Part shown: in pieces, positions 27,896-36,723 of the stretch
Layout: each line of letters opens with the position of its first letter
How positions within the stretch are numbered: the first letter of the stretch is position 1
Assembly (NCBI RefSeq): GCF_903815225.1
Contig: NZ_LR813084.1
Coordinates: forward strand, 5,046,001-5,110,000
Direction of reading: 5' to 3'
Length of the DNA stretch: 64,000 bases
DNA from: Delftia tsuruhatensis
GTDB taxonomy: Bacteria > Pseudomonadota > Gammaproteobacteria > Burkholderiales > Burkholderiaceae_C
Position numbers and translations under genes: made by a program
Notes under the pieces: generated by a model
Told to the model about the DNA's origin: nothing
The model's input: only the letters and a program-made list of their open reading frames with translations
Databases searched by the model: none

Positions 27896-29542
27896 TCAGG
27901 CGACTTCGACCTCGACCACGATGGGCTTGGGATGGGCCAGCGCGCGGGCCAGCACGTCGGCCAGCTGGCCCGCATCCTCGACATGCACGCCGTCGCAGCC
28001 CTGGCCACGCGCCAGCGCCACGAAGTCGATGTCGGGCAGCTCCGTGCCTTCGACCTTCTCGCCCGCGCGGTAGCCGAAGACATGGGCGAAGTCCTGCAGC
28101 GCCGCGTAGCGGCGGTTCTTGAGGATCACGAAGGTGATGGGCAGGCGCAGCTGGGCCGCGCTCCACAGGGCCTGGATGGCGTACATGGCCGAGCCGTCGC
28201 CGATGACGGCCACGACCTTGGCCTCGGGCCGGGCCAGCGCCACGCCCACGGCGGCCGGCATGCTGTGGCCCAGGCCGCCGCTGCACATGGTGTAGAAGGT
28301 GCCCGAATGGAAGATGGGCAGGTGGGCCTGGATGGTGGGGCGCGAGCTGGGCGCCTCCTCCACGACGATGCTGTGGCGGTCGCGCACCTGGGCCAGCGTG
28401 TGCATGGCAAAGGCCACGGACATGCGCTCGCCTGCGGCGGGTGCGGCCGGAACGGGCACCGCGGGCTTGCGTGCCGGTGCCGCGCGCCGCGCCAGGGCCG
28501 GGCGCTGCAGCAGTTCCTGCACACCCATGCGGATGTTGCCCACGGCGGCCGTGCCCACGGGCGCCCAGGCGGCGATGGCAGGGTCCTCGATCAGCTGGTA
28601 CAGCGCCGTGCCTTCGGGGATGTGCGGACCCTCGCCCTCCACGTGGTAGGTGAAGGCCGCCGCGCCCACGGCGAAGACCACGTCGTGGCCCGACAGCAGT
28701 TGCACGATGCGCTCGCGCATGGCCGGCAGGAAGCCGGCGAACAGCGGATGGTCCTCGGGAAAGCTGCAGCGCCCGCTCATGGGCGCCACGAAGACGCGCG
28801 CCTGGTGGCGTTCGGCCAGGGCCACCACGGCGTCCCAGGCCTGGCCGCGGTCCACGGCCGCCCCCACGACCAGGGCCGGGGCGCGGGCGCCGTCCAGGGC
28901 CTCGCCGATCAGGGCCAGGGTGCGCGGATCGGGCCGGGTCTCGAAGCCCACATGGCGCAGCGTGACGGGATCGGCGGGCCTGTCCCAGTCATCGGCGGGA
29001 ATCGATACCAGCACCGGGCCGCGCGGCTCCTGCATGGCGATGTAGTAGGCGCGCGCCAGCGCCTGCGGCACGTCCTCGGCACGCGCGGGCTCGCAGCTCC
29101 ACTTCACGTAGGGCTTGGGCAGCTCGGCCGCCTGGCTGGAGTGCAGGAAGGGGTCGAACTGCAGCAGCGAGCGCGCCTGCTGGCCCGCCGTGATCACCAT
29201 GGGCGTGCGGTTCTTGAAGGCCGTGAAGATGTTGGCCATGGCATGGCCCACGCCGGCGGCCGAGTGCAGGTTCACGAAGCTGGCATTGCGCGTGGCCTGG
29301 GCGTGGCCGTCGGCCATGCCCACGACCACGGTCTCCTGCAGGCCCAGCACGTACGAGAAGTCCTCGGGATAGTCGCGGAACAGAGGCAGCTCGGTGGAGC
29401 CGGGATTGCCGAAGATGCGCGTCATGCCCAGCTGGCGCAGCATGTCGATCACGGCGTGGCGCACGGTGTGGGCGGCGGGTTGCGCGGCGGCGGCCAGGGA
29501 CTTGGAGGCCTCTTCGGGCCGGGTGGTGGTGGGGGCTTGCAA
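27896..29542 (-). CDS. mdlC: ThDP-dependent decarboxylase, benzoylformate decarboxylase-like
   Basis: 548 residues, with PYR, central and PP domains of the ThDP enzyme family. Catalytic residues known for Pseudomonas benzoylformate decarboxylase are at matching places with a constant offset: S49 (GNPGSTELP), E70 (LQETVVVG) and H93 (NLHSAAG), with H300 (FTYH) as the second His. The cofactor motif is GDGSAMYAIQALWSAAQ with NRRY replacing the usual GDG-Nx tail. By family it converts phenylglyoxylate-type 2-oxo acids to aldehydes and CO2. The start is taken as TTG 29542, with AGGAG seven bases before it; no in-frame ATG fits. Divergent from a LysR gene. Confidence 0.82.
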   Translation of the reverse strand: MQAPTTTRPEEASKSLAAAAQPAAHTVRHAVIDMLRQLGMTRIFGNPGSTELPLFRDYPEDFSYVLGLQETVVVGMADGHAQATRNASFVNLHSAAGVGHAMANIFTAFKNRTPMVITAGQQARSLLQFDPFLHSSQAAELPKPYVKWSCEPARAEDVPQALARAYYIAMQEPRGPVLVSIPADDWDRPADPVTLRHVGFETRPDPRTLALIGEALDGARAPALVVGAAVDRGQAWDAVVALAERHQARVFVAPMSGRCSFPEDHPLFAGFLPAMRERIVQLLSGHDVVFAVGAAAFTYHVEGEGPHIPEGTALYQLIEDPAIAAWAPVGTAAVGNIRMGVQELLQRPALARRAAPARKPAVPVPAAPAAGERMSVAFAMHTLAQVRDRHSIVVEEAPSSRPTIQAHLPIFHSGTFYTMCSGGLGHSMPAAVGVALARPEAKVVAVIGDGSAMYAIQALWSAAQLRLPITFVILKNRRYAALQDFAHVFGYRAGEKVEGTELPDIDFVALARGQGCDGVHVEDAGQLADVLARALAHPKPIVVEVEVA

Positions 29543-29663
29543 GAGCGGTCTCCTGAAAAAGGCGGCAGGGGCGGCCGGGCAAGGGCCGCACAGTCTGGCG
29601 CCCATGGTGCAAGCCTTCATAATTTCCAGCAATCTAATAAATCATCTAAGAGATATTCATCCT

Positions 29664-30584
29664 ATGGATATCAAGCATCTGGACCTCAATCTGCTGCGCG
29701 TCTTCGACGCCGTGTACCGCCACCGCAGCGTCAGCCGGGCGGCCGACGAGCTGGGTCTGTCCCAGCCCGCGGCCAGCCAGGCCGTGACGCGGCTGCGCCT
29801 GCTGCTGGGCAATCCGCTGTTCGAGCGCGTGCATGCCGGCGTGCGGCCCACGCCGCGTGCCGAGCGGCTCGCGATGGCCGTACGCCAGGCACTGGAGACG
29901 CTGGAAGTCGCCATGTCCGAGGCCCAGAGCTTCGAGCCGCTGCAGGCACGCCAGCGCTTTCGCATCCACCTGAGCGACATCGGCGAGGCGCGCTTTCTGC
30001 CACCGCTGATGCAGGCCCTGCACCAGCGCGCCCCCCATGTGCAGCTGGAGACCCTGCCCATGCCCATGGACGAGATCGCCGACGCGCTGGACCGGGGCGC
30101 GCTGGACATCGCCATTGGCTTTCTGCCGGGCAATACGCGCACCCGGCAGGCCGTGCTGCTGTCCGACCACTATGCCGTGCTGCTGCGCGAGGGCCATCCC
30201 GTGCTGGACGGCTTGCCGGACGGGGCACCGCTGGCGCTCGATACCTTGCGCCGGCTCGACTACGTGGCCGTGCGCTCGCATGGCGAGACACTGCGCATCC
30301 TCCAGGCCCTGCAACTGCAAGAGCGCATCCGCCTGTCGGCCGCCCACTTCATGGCCGTGCCTTCCATCGTCGTCAAGACCGACCTGGCCGTGGTCATGCC
30401 CGCCGAGATCGCCCAGGGCTTCGTCGGACGCGGCCACACCGTGCGCGACGCCGACCTGCCCCGGCACCGCTTCGACGTCTCGCTGCACTGGAGCTGGCGC
30501 TTCGAGCAGGAACCGGCCAAGCGCTGGCTGCGCGAGCTGGTCTGCGAGCTGTTCCAGCAGCCGCGCCATCGCACGGGCGGCTGA
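29664..30584 (+). CDS. LysR-family transcriptional regulator
   Basis: 306 residues. N-terminal winged HTH: DLNLLRVFDAVYRHRSVSRAADELGLSQPAASQAV (in two blocks) and PLFERVHAGVRPTPRAERL, followed by a type 2 periplasmic-binding-like effector domain. The ATG at 29664 is the family start; the upstream extension is not needed. It is divergent from the decarboxylase-Bug operon across 121 bp, which strongly suggests it controls that operon. The stop is 9 bp from the stop of the convergent second Bug gene. Confidence 0.9.
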   Translation: MDIKHLDLNLLRVFDAVYRHRSVSRAADELGLSQPAASQAVTRLRLLLGNPLFERVHAGVRPTPRAERLAMAVRQALETLEVAMSEAQSFEPLQARQRFRIHLSDIGEARFLPPLMQALHQRAPHVQLETLPMPMDEIADALDRGALDIAIGFLPGNTRTRQAVLLSDHYAVLLREGHPVLDGLPDGAPLALDTLRRLDYVAVRSHGETLRILQALQLQERIRLSAAHFMAVPSIVVKTDLAVVMPAEIAQGFVGRGHTVRDADLPRHRFDVSLHWSWRFEQEPAKRWLRELVCELFQQPRHRTGG

Positions 30585-30593
30585 GCAAGATCC

Positions 30594-31598
30594 TCAGTCG
30601 GCGCGCAGCCTGAGCGCGCGCGTCACGGCAGCGTAGCGCTCGATATCGGCGGCGATCAGGGCCTGGAATTGCCGGGGTGTCTGCTGCGCCAGGGTGTAGC
30701 CCTGGTCACGCAGGCCCGCCTCCACTGCCGGCTCGCGCAGGGCCTGCGCCAGCGTCTCGTGCAAGGCCTGCACCACGGCCTGGGGCGTGCCGGCCGGCGC
30801 CAGCAGGCCATGCCACTGCTCCACGGCAAAACCCGGCAGGCCGCGCTCGGCCACCGTGGGCACGCCGGCCAGCTGCGGCAGGCGCTGCGCCGAGGTCACG
30901 GCCAGCGCGCGGACCCGGCCCGCAGCGATCATGGCCGAGGCACTGCTGGCCGTGACCATGCCCGCCGGCACCTGGCCCGCCGCAACGGCCGTGATCGCAG
31001 GGCCGCAGCCCTTGTAAGGCACCTGCTGGACGAAGCGCCCGGCCTGCCGGGCCAGCATTTCGCCGGCCAGATGCTGGGGCGTGCCGTTGCCGCAGGAGGC
31101 GAAGGCCAGCGGCCGCTCCCGCGAGGCCTGCTCCAGCGCTTCCTCCAGGCTGTGCAGCGGCCCATCGGCCGGCACGACCAGCACGGAGGCGATGTAGCCC
31201 GCATTGAACACCGCCGTGAAATCCTTGCGCGGGTCGAAGTCCAGGCGCTCGTAGACACCGGGGTTGATGGCGAACGAGCTGTTGGCCATGAGCAGCGTGC
31301 TGCCGTCGGGCGTGGCCTGGGCCACGGCATGGGCGCCGATGTTGCCGCTGGCACCGGGCCGGTTCTCCACCACCACGCTCTGGCCCAGACGCTGCTGCAG
31401 CTGCTCGCCCAGGCGCCGCGCCAGCAGGTCGGTGCCGCCGCCCGGCGGAAAGGTCACGACGATGGTGATGGGCCGCTCGAAGCGGCCTGCCGCCTTGCCC
31501 GGCGCGGCCAGCCACAGCCCCGATGCCGCAGCCGCCAGCGCGCAGGCCGCCAGCGTCCACAGTCCCCGCCGCTTCAGGGTACGGCCTTCATAAAACAT
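30594..31598 (-). CDS. Bug-family substrate-binding protein (second copy)
   Basis: 334 residues: basic N-terminus, hydrophobic segment about 12-32, then RPITIVVTFPPGGGTDLLARR and VVVENRPGASGNIGAHAVA, the paired Bug ligand loops. PYKGCGPAITAVAAGQV and PTVAERGLPGF are also family blocks. The start at 31598 is preceded by GGAGGAG. It lies between nadC and the LysR gene, with no transporter genes nearby, so it may be an orphan receptor. Sequence is only distantly similar to the first and third Bug proteins of this window. Confidence 0.88.
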   Translation of the reverse strand: MFYEGRTLKRRGLWTLAACALAAAASGLWLAAPGKAAGRFERPITIVVTFPPGGGTDLLARRLGEQLQQRLGQSVVVENRPGASGNIGAHAVAQATPDGSTLLMANSSFAINPGVYERLDFDPRKDFTAVFNAGYIASVLVVPADGPLHSLEEALEQASRERPLAFASCGNGTPQHLAGEMLARQAGRFVQQVPYKGCGPAITAVAAGQVPAGMVTASSASAMIAAGRVRALAVTSAQRLPQLAGVPTVAERGLPGFAVEQWHGLLAPAGTPQAVVQALHETLAQALREPAVEAGLRDQGYTLAQQTPRQFQALIAADIERYAAVTRALRLRAD

Positions 31599-31716
31599 GG
31601 CAACTGCTCCTCCGAGACAAGTGCAAAAAACCGGCGCGACCCAAGCGAGAGACACCGAGGAAGGGCCTGGGCCGGCCGCGCCGCCCCGCACCGAGGGTGT
31701 CGCCGGTTGCCCGGAC

Positions 31717-31786
31717 GCCCCCCTCCCGCGCAGCGAGAGAGGGCGCCGTGCATACGGGGGAAGCCGCGCAGCGGCTCAGGGGGAGC
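31717..31786. repeat. Dispersed intergenic repeat, copy 1
   Basis: This imperfect two-hairpin unit lies between nadC and the second Bug gene. Its part 31756-31786 reads, on the minus strand, GCTCCCCCTGAGCCGCTG then CGCGGCTTCCCCC. A closely related sequence lies at 58008-58046 across the end of modA. I recall similar units between genes in comamonad genomes but cannot verify a family name. Confidence 0.6.
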
Positions 31787-31792
31787 TTCATT

Positions 31793-32659
31793 TCAAGCGT
31801 CGAGGCCGATATCCAGGACGCGCGCGCTGTGCGTGATCCAGCCCACGGCGATCTGGTCCACCCCGGTCTCCGCCACGGCGCGCGCGGTCTCGGGCGTGAT
31901 GCGGCCCGAAGCCTCGGTCACGGCGCGGCCGCGCGCCATGGCGACCGCCGTGCGCAGCGTGTCCAGGTCCATGTTGTCCAGCAGCACGACCTCGACCCCC
32001 AGGGACAGCGCGACCTCGAGCTGCGCCAGCGTATCCACCTCCAGCTGGATCTGCACCATGTGGCCCACGCCGGCACGCGCCCGGGCCAGCGCCTCGGCCA
32101 CGCCTCCTGCCAGCGCGATGTGGTTGTCCTTGATCAGCACGGCATCGTCCAGGCCGAACCGGTGGTTGCTGCCACCGCCCACGCGCACTGCGTACTTTTG
32201 CAGTGCGCGCAGCCCGGGCATGGTCTTGCGCGTGCAGGTCACGCGCGCGCCGGTGTCGGCGATGGCGCGGGCGATGGACGCCGTGGCCGTGGCCACGCCA
32301 CTCAGATGGCACAGGTAGTTGAGCGCCACGCGCTCGGCCGTGAGGATGGCACGCGCACTGCCGTGGATGCGCGCGATCTCCTGGCCTGGCGCCAGCTCGC
32401 TTCCATCGCGCAACAGCACCTCGAAGCGCGATTGCGCGTCCAGCGCGCGAAAGGCCAGGCGCGCCATGTCCAGCCCCGCGAGCACACCGTCCTGGCGTGC
32501 CACCAGGCGCAGTTCTGCCTGGGCGTCGGCAGGGACGATGGCATCGGTGGTCAGGTCGCCCGCGCGGCCCAGGTCTTCCAGCAGGGCCGAACGCACCAGG
32601 GGCTCCAGCATCAGGTCGGGCAGTGGCGGCACAGGCAATCGGGCGCTGATGGTGCGCAT
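31793..32659 (-). CDS. nadC: Nicotinate-nucleotide pyrophosphorylase (quinolinate phosphoribosyltransferase)
   Basis: 288 residues. Family blocks are [58 protein letters not shown] (split by a short loop), [25 protein letters not shown]-like [10 protein letters not shown], and [21 protein letters not shown]. It converts quinolinate and PRPP to nicotinate mononucleotide in de novo NAD synthesis. The start is chosen at 32659 because a palindromic operator and a -10-like TATACT overlap the earlier ATG at 32674. Neither start has a good ribosome site. The NadQ-like regulator gene lies directly upstream on the same strand. Confidence 0.93.
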   Translation of the reverse strand: MRTISARLPVPPLPDLMLEPLVRSALLEDLGRAGDLTTDAIVPADAQAELRLVARQDGVLAGLDMARLAFRALDAQSRFEVLLRDGSELAPGQEIARIHGSARAILTAERVALNYLCHLSGVATATASIARAIADTGARVTCTRKTMPGLRALQKYAVRVGGGSNHRFGLDDAVLIKDNHIALAGGVAEALARARAGVGHMVQIQLEVDTLAQLEVALSLGVEVVLLDNMDLDTLRTAVAMARGRAVTEASGRITPETARAVAETGVDQIAVGWITHSARVLDIGLDA

Positions 32660-32666
32660 GGAATTA

Positions 32667-32683
32667 ATGCTCATTTTGAGTAT
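32667..32683. promoter_or_regulatory. Candidate NadQ operator, site 1 (nadC promoter)
   Basis: ATGCTCATTTTGAGTAT is a 17-bp imperfect dyad (CTCA-N3-TGAG core). It overlaps a minus-strand -10-like TATACT (32679-32684) and the upstream candidate nadC ATG, a good position for repression. It matches site 2 at the pattern ATGCTNANNNNGAGNAT. Confidence 0.6.
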
Positions 32684-32733
32684 ATATCGTGCAAAAAAAT
32701 TTGGATGCCTGCGCAATCGCGGACACGGCATTT

Positions 32734-32750
32734 ATGCTAAATACGAGCAT
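32734..32750. promoter_or_regulatory. Candidate NadQ operator, site 2
   Basis: ATGCTAAATACGAGCAT; with one more base pair outward on each side it becomes TTATGCT-N7-AGCATAA (32732-32752), a perfect 7-bp inverted repeat. It lies 67 bp from site 1 (start to start), between nadQ and nadC. Confidence 0.6.
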
Positions 32751-32811
32751 AACCCCTGTCAAGCCATTGTCACAATCGGGCGGGCGCGGCCAACTGGCCG
32801 CCACAGACGTT

Positions 32812-33750
32812 TCAGTCGCTGCGGGCCAGGGGCAGCTTGCTGCCGGAGATGGCGCGCTCCAGCAGCACATCGCTGCGGAAGCGGAACAGCTTGGCGGGCC
32901 GGCCCGCCGCGCCCGCCGTGAGCTGGCCGGTCTCCTCCACCAGGTCCTGCTGCTCGATCAGGCGCCGGAAGTTCTGCTTGTGCAGGCCTCGGCCGGCCAG
33001 GGCTTCCACGGTCTGCTGCAACTGCAGCAGAGTGAATTCGGGCGGCATCAGCTCGAAGACCACGGGCCGGTACTTGATCTTGGCGCGCAGCCGCGCCATG
33101 CCGGTGGCCAGGATGCGGCGGTGGTCATGGCGCATGGCCTCGCCCGGCAGCATGGCGGCCGCGCCGTGCACGCGGTGCGCGGCCTCCTGCACCAGCCCGG
33201 CTTCGTAGAGCAGTTCGTAGCGCTGCAGCACCATGTCCTCGTTCCAGGAACCGCCGTCCAGCCCGAAGGCGATGTCCGCGCGCTGGCGGCGCAGCGCGCG
33301 TTGGGCGCCACGGGCCTCGGCCATCCAGGCATGCAGGCGCGGTGCGATCTGGGCACGCAGCAGCGCGGGCTCGCCGCTGCGCCAGTCCTCCCAGGGAAAG
33401 TAGCGGTACCAGTCCTGCCACACGGCCTGCCCCGCGCTGCGGTCGGCGGATTCGCGCGTCAGCCCCAGGTAGCTGACCGAGATCACGCGCGCGCCGCTGG
33501 CGTCCGTGCGGTCGCTGTCGGCGAAGGTGTAGAGCTGCTCCATGTAGCCCAGTGGATGGTGGGTCTGCGCCTCCACCCAGTCGCGCAGGCCCGCCTGCAG
33601 GGAACGATGGCCGACACTGAAAGGCCCGGCTGGCAGCAATTGTCCGTCCGCCGTGGTCAGCACGCGGGGCGTGCCCTGGGTCACGGCCGCCAGCACGGCG
33701 ACGAGTTCGGCATGGATGGGAGACGCTGCGGGGCTGGTGGGCTGGGGCAC
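32812..33750 (-). CDS. NadQ/NrtR-like regulator of NAD synthesis (degenerate Nudix + winged helix)
   Basis: 312 residues. The N-terminal two-thirds resembles Nudix-type NrtR/NadQ sensors, with the characteristic YMEQLYTFADSDR and VISVSYLGL segments. The catalytic Nudix box is not recognisable (the region reads LRDWVEAQTHHP), so it is likely a ligand-sensing relic. The C-terminus is the family winged helix: YRPVVFELMPPEFTLLQL, then GLHKQNFRRLI and GRPAKLFRF. Position directly upstream of nadC, with two palindromes between, supports control of NAD synthesis. The start is GTG 33750. The exact subfamily name is my inference. Confidence 0.8.
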   Translation of the reverse strand: MPQPTSPAASPIHAELVAVLAAVTQGTPRVLTTADGQLLPAGPFSVGHRSLQAGLRDWVEAQTHHPLGYMEQLYTFADSDRTDASGARVISVSYLGLTRESADRSAGQAVWQDWYRYFPWEDWRSGEPALLRAQIAPRLHAWMAEARGAQRALRRQRADIAFGLDGGSWNEDMVLQRYELLYEAGLVQEAAHRVHGAAAMLPGEAMRHDHRRILATGMARLRAKIKYRPVVFELMPPEFTLLQLQQTVEALAGRGLHKQNFRRLIEQQDLVEETGQLTAGAAGRPAKLFRFRSDVLLERAISGSKLPLARSD

Positions 33751-33820
33751 GAAGAGGGCAGGTGTTCTGTGGACGGGAAGCGTGATTATGGTGGGTGGCT
33801 GGCGGACGCGGCCGGCCCGT

Positions 33821-34288
33821 TCAATCCGCTGCGCGCATGGCCGTCATCACGCGACGCAGCCGGGCGCCATCCCAGACCAGGTAGTCCAGGAACACGGGGC
33901 GCCCGAAGCCCTGGGAGCGGCGCACGATCAGCAGCCGGCTGTCACGCCGGTGCTCGACCCCGCCGTTGGTCACATAGTCGCCCTGAAGCACCTCGCCCGT
34001 GCGGCGGTCGATGAGCCGGTACTCCAGGCAGCCGGTGCCGCAGCTGATCTTGAACACCGTGAGCCGGTCCGCGAAGTCGGGTTCGCCAGGATCGGCGCTC
34101 ATCTCCAGGTACTGGCGCATCTTCCAGTTGAGGCCGGTGTCGGGTATCCGGGTGGGTACGGGCTGCGGCAGCGGGCTCAGGGGGATGCCATAGGACTCGA
34201 AAGTCATGGGCGGCGCGCAGCCTGCGGTGAGGATGGCCAGGGAAGCTGTGGCCGCCATGCGCCCCAGCCGCGTCAAACTGTCATGCAT
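33821..34288 (-). CDS. Hypothetical lipoprotein
   Basis: 155 residues with a lipoprotein signal (MHDSLTRLGRMAATASLAI, lipobox LTAGC). The mature part contains two Cys in ISCGTGCLEYRL and a C-terminal basic strand VWDGARLRRVM. I do not recognise the family. The start at 34288 is chosen because it gives a proper lipoprotein signal and follows a G-rich ribosome site; the longer frame to 34417 has no signal. It lies 70 bp from the NadQ-like gene and 183 bp from the acyl-CoA ligase, all on the minus strand. Confidence 0.7.
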   Translation of the reverse strand: MHDSLTRLGRMAATASLAILTAGCAPPMTFESYGIPLSPLPQPVPTRIPDTGLNWKMRQYLEMSADPGEPDFADRLTVFKISCGTGCLEYRLIDRRTGEVLQGDYVTNGGVEHRRDSRLLIVRRSQGFGRPVFLDYLVWDGARLRRVMTAMRAAD

Positions 34289-34471
34289 CTTGGCCCGGTT
34301 CCCCCCTGTCTTGGTCCATCGGCGCCCTGGCTTGCACGCAGGGCCGAAAGCCGCCATTTTCCGCCCAAGCGCGGCGGCAGGACGACGACAGGCCTCGGTG
34401 GAGCATCGAAAATCCATTCCGGCGCGGTCCGATCGCAGGCCCGGCGTCCCGGGCCGCCGGCACCCGGCTGC

Positions 34472-35965
34472 TCAGGCCAGCGCGGCCTTGAGGCTCTTCC
34501 TGTCCACCTTCCCCACGGAATTTTCCGGAAGCGCATCGACGTAGTAGTAGGCGACGGGCGCATGGACCCGCGAAAGTTCGCCCAGCACTGCGGCGGTCAG
34601 GTGCTGCTGCGTCAACGCGCGTCCCGGCCCGTCGGCGGTTCTCACGACAAAGGCGCAGGGAACCTCGCCCAGGTCGGCATCGGGCCGGCCCACGACACAG
34701 CAGGCACGCACGCCCGGCACCTTCGCGAGCACGCCTTCGATGAGGTGGGGCGACAGGTTCTCGCCGCCGCGGATGATCACGTCCTTGATGCGCCCGGTGA
34801 TGTACAGATACCCCTGGGCATCGAAGCGCCCCAGGTCTCCGGTGCGCAGCACCGGCCCGGGACCGGCGGGCCTGCCTGCGGCCCCCTCCTCCAGATAGCC
34901 CAGCATGAGGCTGGGACCACCGATGCAGATTTCTCCTTCCTGCCGGGGGTCTTCGATCTCGGCGCCATCCCGGCCGGCAAGAAAGACACGCTGCCCCGGC
35001 AGCACGGTGCCCACGGAGCCCACCCTGCGCGCAAGCGGCGGATTCATCGTGGAGGTGCAGGTCGCCTCCGAGAGTCCGTAGGACACGACCAGGGGCACGC
35101 CCAGCTTTTCCTCGACCTGCCTGTGCAGCGCCTCCGTGATGGGGGCCGAGCCGCAGCGCGCCATGCGCAAGGCGGCCAGCGCAGCCGGCGGGAACTCGAA
35201 CGCGAGCATGCGCGAGTACATCGTCGGCACCCCGGTGATCACGGTCGGCCGGTGCTGTGCCATCAGGGCGGGCATGTCCTGCGCCTTGAAGCGCTCTGCC
35301 AGCACGACGGCCGCGCCCGCCAGCAAGGGCGCCAGCAACTGGTTGTTGACACCATTGGTGTGGTGCAGCGGCATGGTGTGCAGCAACCTGTCCTGCGGGC
35401 CCAGCCCCGTGCGCCCGACGATGCCATCCGCGTTGACGCGCAACCCGAGATGGCTTTGCAGCACGCCCTTGGGCCTGCCGCTGCTTCCGGAGGTGAACAG
35501 CAGGTAGGCACAGTCCCCGGGCTGCAATGCATGGGCCCAGTACGGCTGCGCCTCCGCGGAAAGACTCTCGAATGCAATGCGCCGCACCTGCGCCACGGCC
35601 GCGAGGCCGGGGTCGTCCCGGTGGGTCCGATCATGCAGCAGCCAGGTCATGCCTGTCGCCGCGAAACGCCGCGCGGTCTCCTCGGGGCCGAGGCCGGGCT
35701 CCAGCACGCAGGGGCAGGCACCGGCCGCAAGGGTCGCAAGCAGTGCACAGGCCAGGTCCATGGAGCGCGGCACGGCGATGGCCACGCGGTCACCCTCGCG
35801 TATTCCGGCGGCCCGCAGGCCGCCCGCCAGCGCCCCCACCCGCGCCGCCAGGGCGCCATAGCTCAGGACAGCCTCCTGCGCCACCAGGGCGGGTCTTGCG
35901 GCACGCTCGGCCGATGGCCATCGGCGATGAAAGGCCGAGACCAGGGATTCGAATGCGTCGGTCAT
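34472..35965 (-). CDS. AMP-forming acyl-CoA ligase
   Basis: 497 residues of the ANL superfamily. The P-loop-like motif is LLFTSGSSGRPKG, followed by MPLHHTNGVNNQLL, GSAPITEAL, VVSYGLSEATCTSTMNPP, the hinge-side RTGDLGRFDAQGYLYITGR and the catalytic Lys in NSVGKVDRKSLK. It activates a carboxylic acid to its CoA thioester. The start at 35965 follows AGGAG. It is the last gene of the five-gene CoA operon, 23 bp after the IpdB-like gene. The substrate is unknown; it may load the acid that the transferases and crotonase then process. Confidence 0.92.
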   Translation of the reverse strand: MTDAFESLVSAFHRRWPSAERAARPALVAQEAVLSYGALAARVGALAGGLRAAGIREGDRVAIAVPRSMDLACALLATLAAGACPCVLEPGLGPEETARRFAATGMTWLLHDRTHRDDPGLAAVAQVRRIAFESLSAEAQPYWAHALQPGDCAYLLFTSGSSGRPKGVLQSHLGLRVNADGIVGRTGLGPQDRLLHTMPLHHTNGVNNQLLAPLLAGAAVVLAERFKAQDMPALMAQHRPTVITGVPTMYSRMLAFEFPPAALAALRMARCGSAPITEALHRQVEEKLGVPLVVSYGLSEATCTSTMNPPLARRVGSVGTVLPGQRVFLAGRDGAEIEDPRQEGEICIGGPSLMLGYLEEGAAGRPAGPGPVLRTGDLGRFDAQGYLYITGRIKDVIIRGGENLSPHLIEGVLAKVPGVRACCVVGRPDADLGEVPCAFVVRTADGPGRALTQQHLTAAVLGELSRVHAPVAYYYVDALPENSVGKVDRKSLKAALA

Positions 35966-35988
35966 GGGCAGCTCCTGTCCGGTGTGGC

Positions 35989-36723
35989 TCAGCGCAGGCT
36001 CACGCGGGCATCGCGCTCGAACTGCCCGTCGGGGTCCAGCGAGGCCAACGCCTGCAGCTCGCGCTGCGTCGGCAAGCCGGTGGGATGCGCGGTGCTGGCG
36101 TCGAATTCGAAACCCGTGCGCTCGCGCACTTCTTCGAGGGACGACTGCGGATGCCAGGAATCCAGCGCCAGGCGGCCGTCGCGCTTGATGAAGGTCGCGA
36201 TCGGGGTGACCACCCCGTGAAAGCCCCCCCAAGAGGTGCGGAAGTCGAGCTTCTTCACCAGGGTGCGCGTCGAATGCTCGGTACGCCAGGTGCACGCGCG
36301 CAAGGCCGTGGGCAGCATGACGGCGCCTCCGCCGCCACCGGGAAGGCGCACCTTGGGCCGGTGCCAGTCGCCGATCGCCGAGTTGTTGGCGCACCCCTCG
36401 CCGTCGATCTGCGCGGCGCCGAGAAACGTCAGATCCATGCGACCACGGCAGCACAGGTCGTAGAAGTCCTCGTTCGCGAAGATGGACGCGCTGTGCTGCG
36501 CAAGCACGGGGTCCGAGCTCGACAGCGGAACGCAGGACGGCTCGGGGTCCACGCCGCCCGCGACGTTGATGTAGATGAAGTCCTCATCCAGCGTCTTTTT
36601 GGCCAGCAGGCAGGCCAGCATGGGCAAGGTGGAATTGACGCCGCTGAACGTGATCTCGCCGGGCCGGATGAACCGGGCCAGGTTGATGGCGATGTAGGAA
36701 AAACCGGACCAGTTCGCGCTCAT
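35989..36723 (-). CDS. CoA-transferase-fold protein, beta subunit, IpdB-like
   Basis: 244 residues. It aligns by eye with glutaconate CoA-transferase B: GVNSTLPMLACLLAKKTL at the N-terminus, then LTFLGAAQIDGEGCANNSAIGD, KVRLPGGGGG and HSTRTLVKKLDFRTS. Where GctB has its catalytic Glu in a V-E-S-G context, this protein has INVAGGVD (residues 52-59) with Ala/Val. The nucleophile needed for ping-pong CoA transfer therefore seems absent. That is the condition described for the steroid ring-cleaving hydrolase IpdAB. The alignment is from memory. It overlaps the alpha subunit gene by ATGA. Confidence 0.78.
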   Translation of the reverse strand: MSANWSGFSYIAINLARFIRPGEITFSGVNSTLPMLACLLAKKTLDEDFIYINVAGGVDPEPSCVPLSSSDPVLAQHSASIFANEDFYDLCCRGRMDLTFLGAAQIDGEGCANNSAIGDWHRPKVRLPGGGGGAVMLPTALRACTWRTEHSTRTLVKKLDFRTSWGGFHGVVTPIATFIKRDGRLALDSWHPQSSLEEVRERTGFEFDASTAHPTGLPTQRELQALASLDPDGQFERDARVSLR

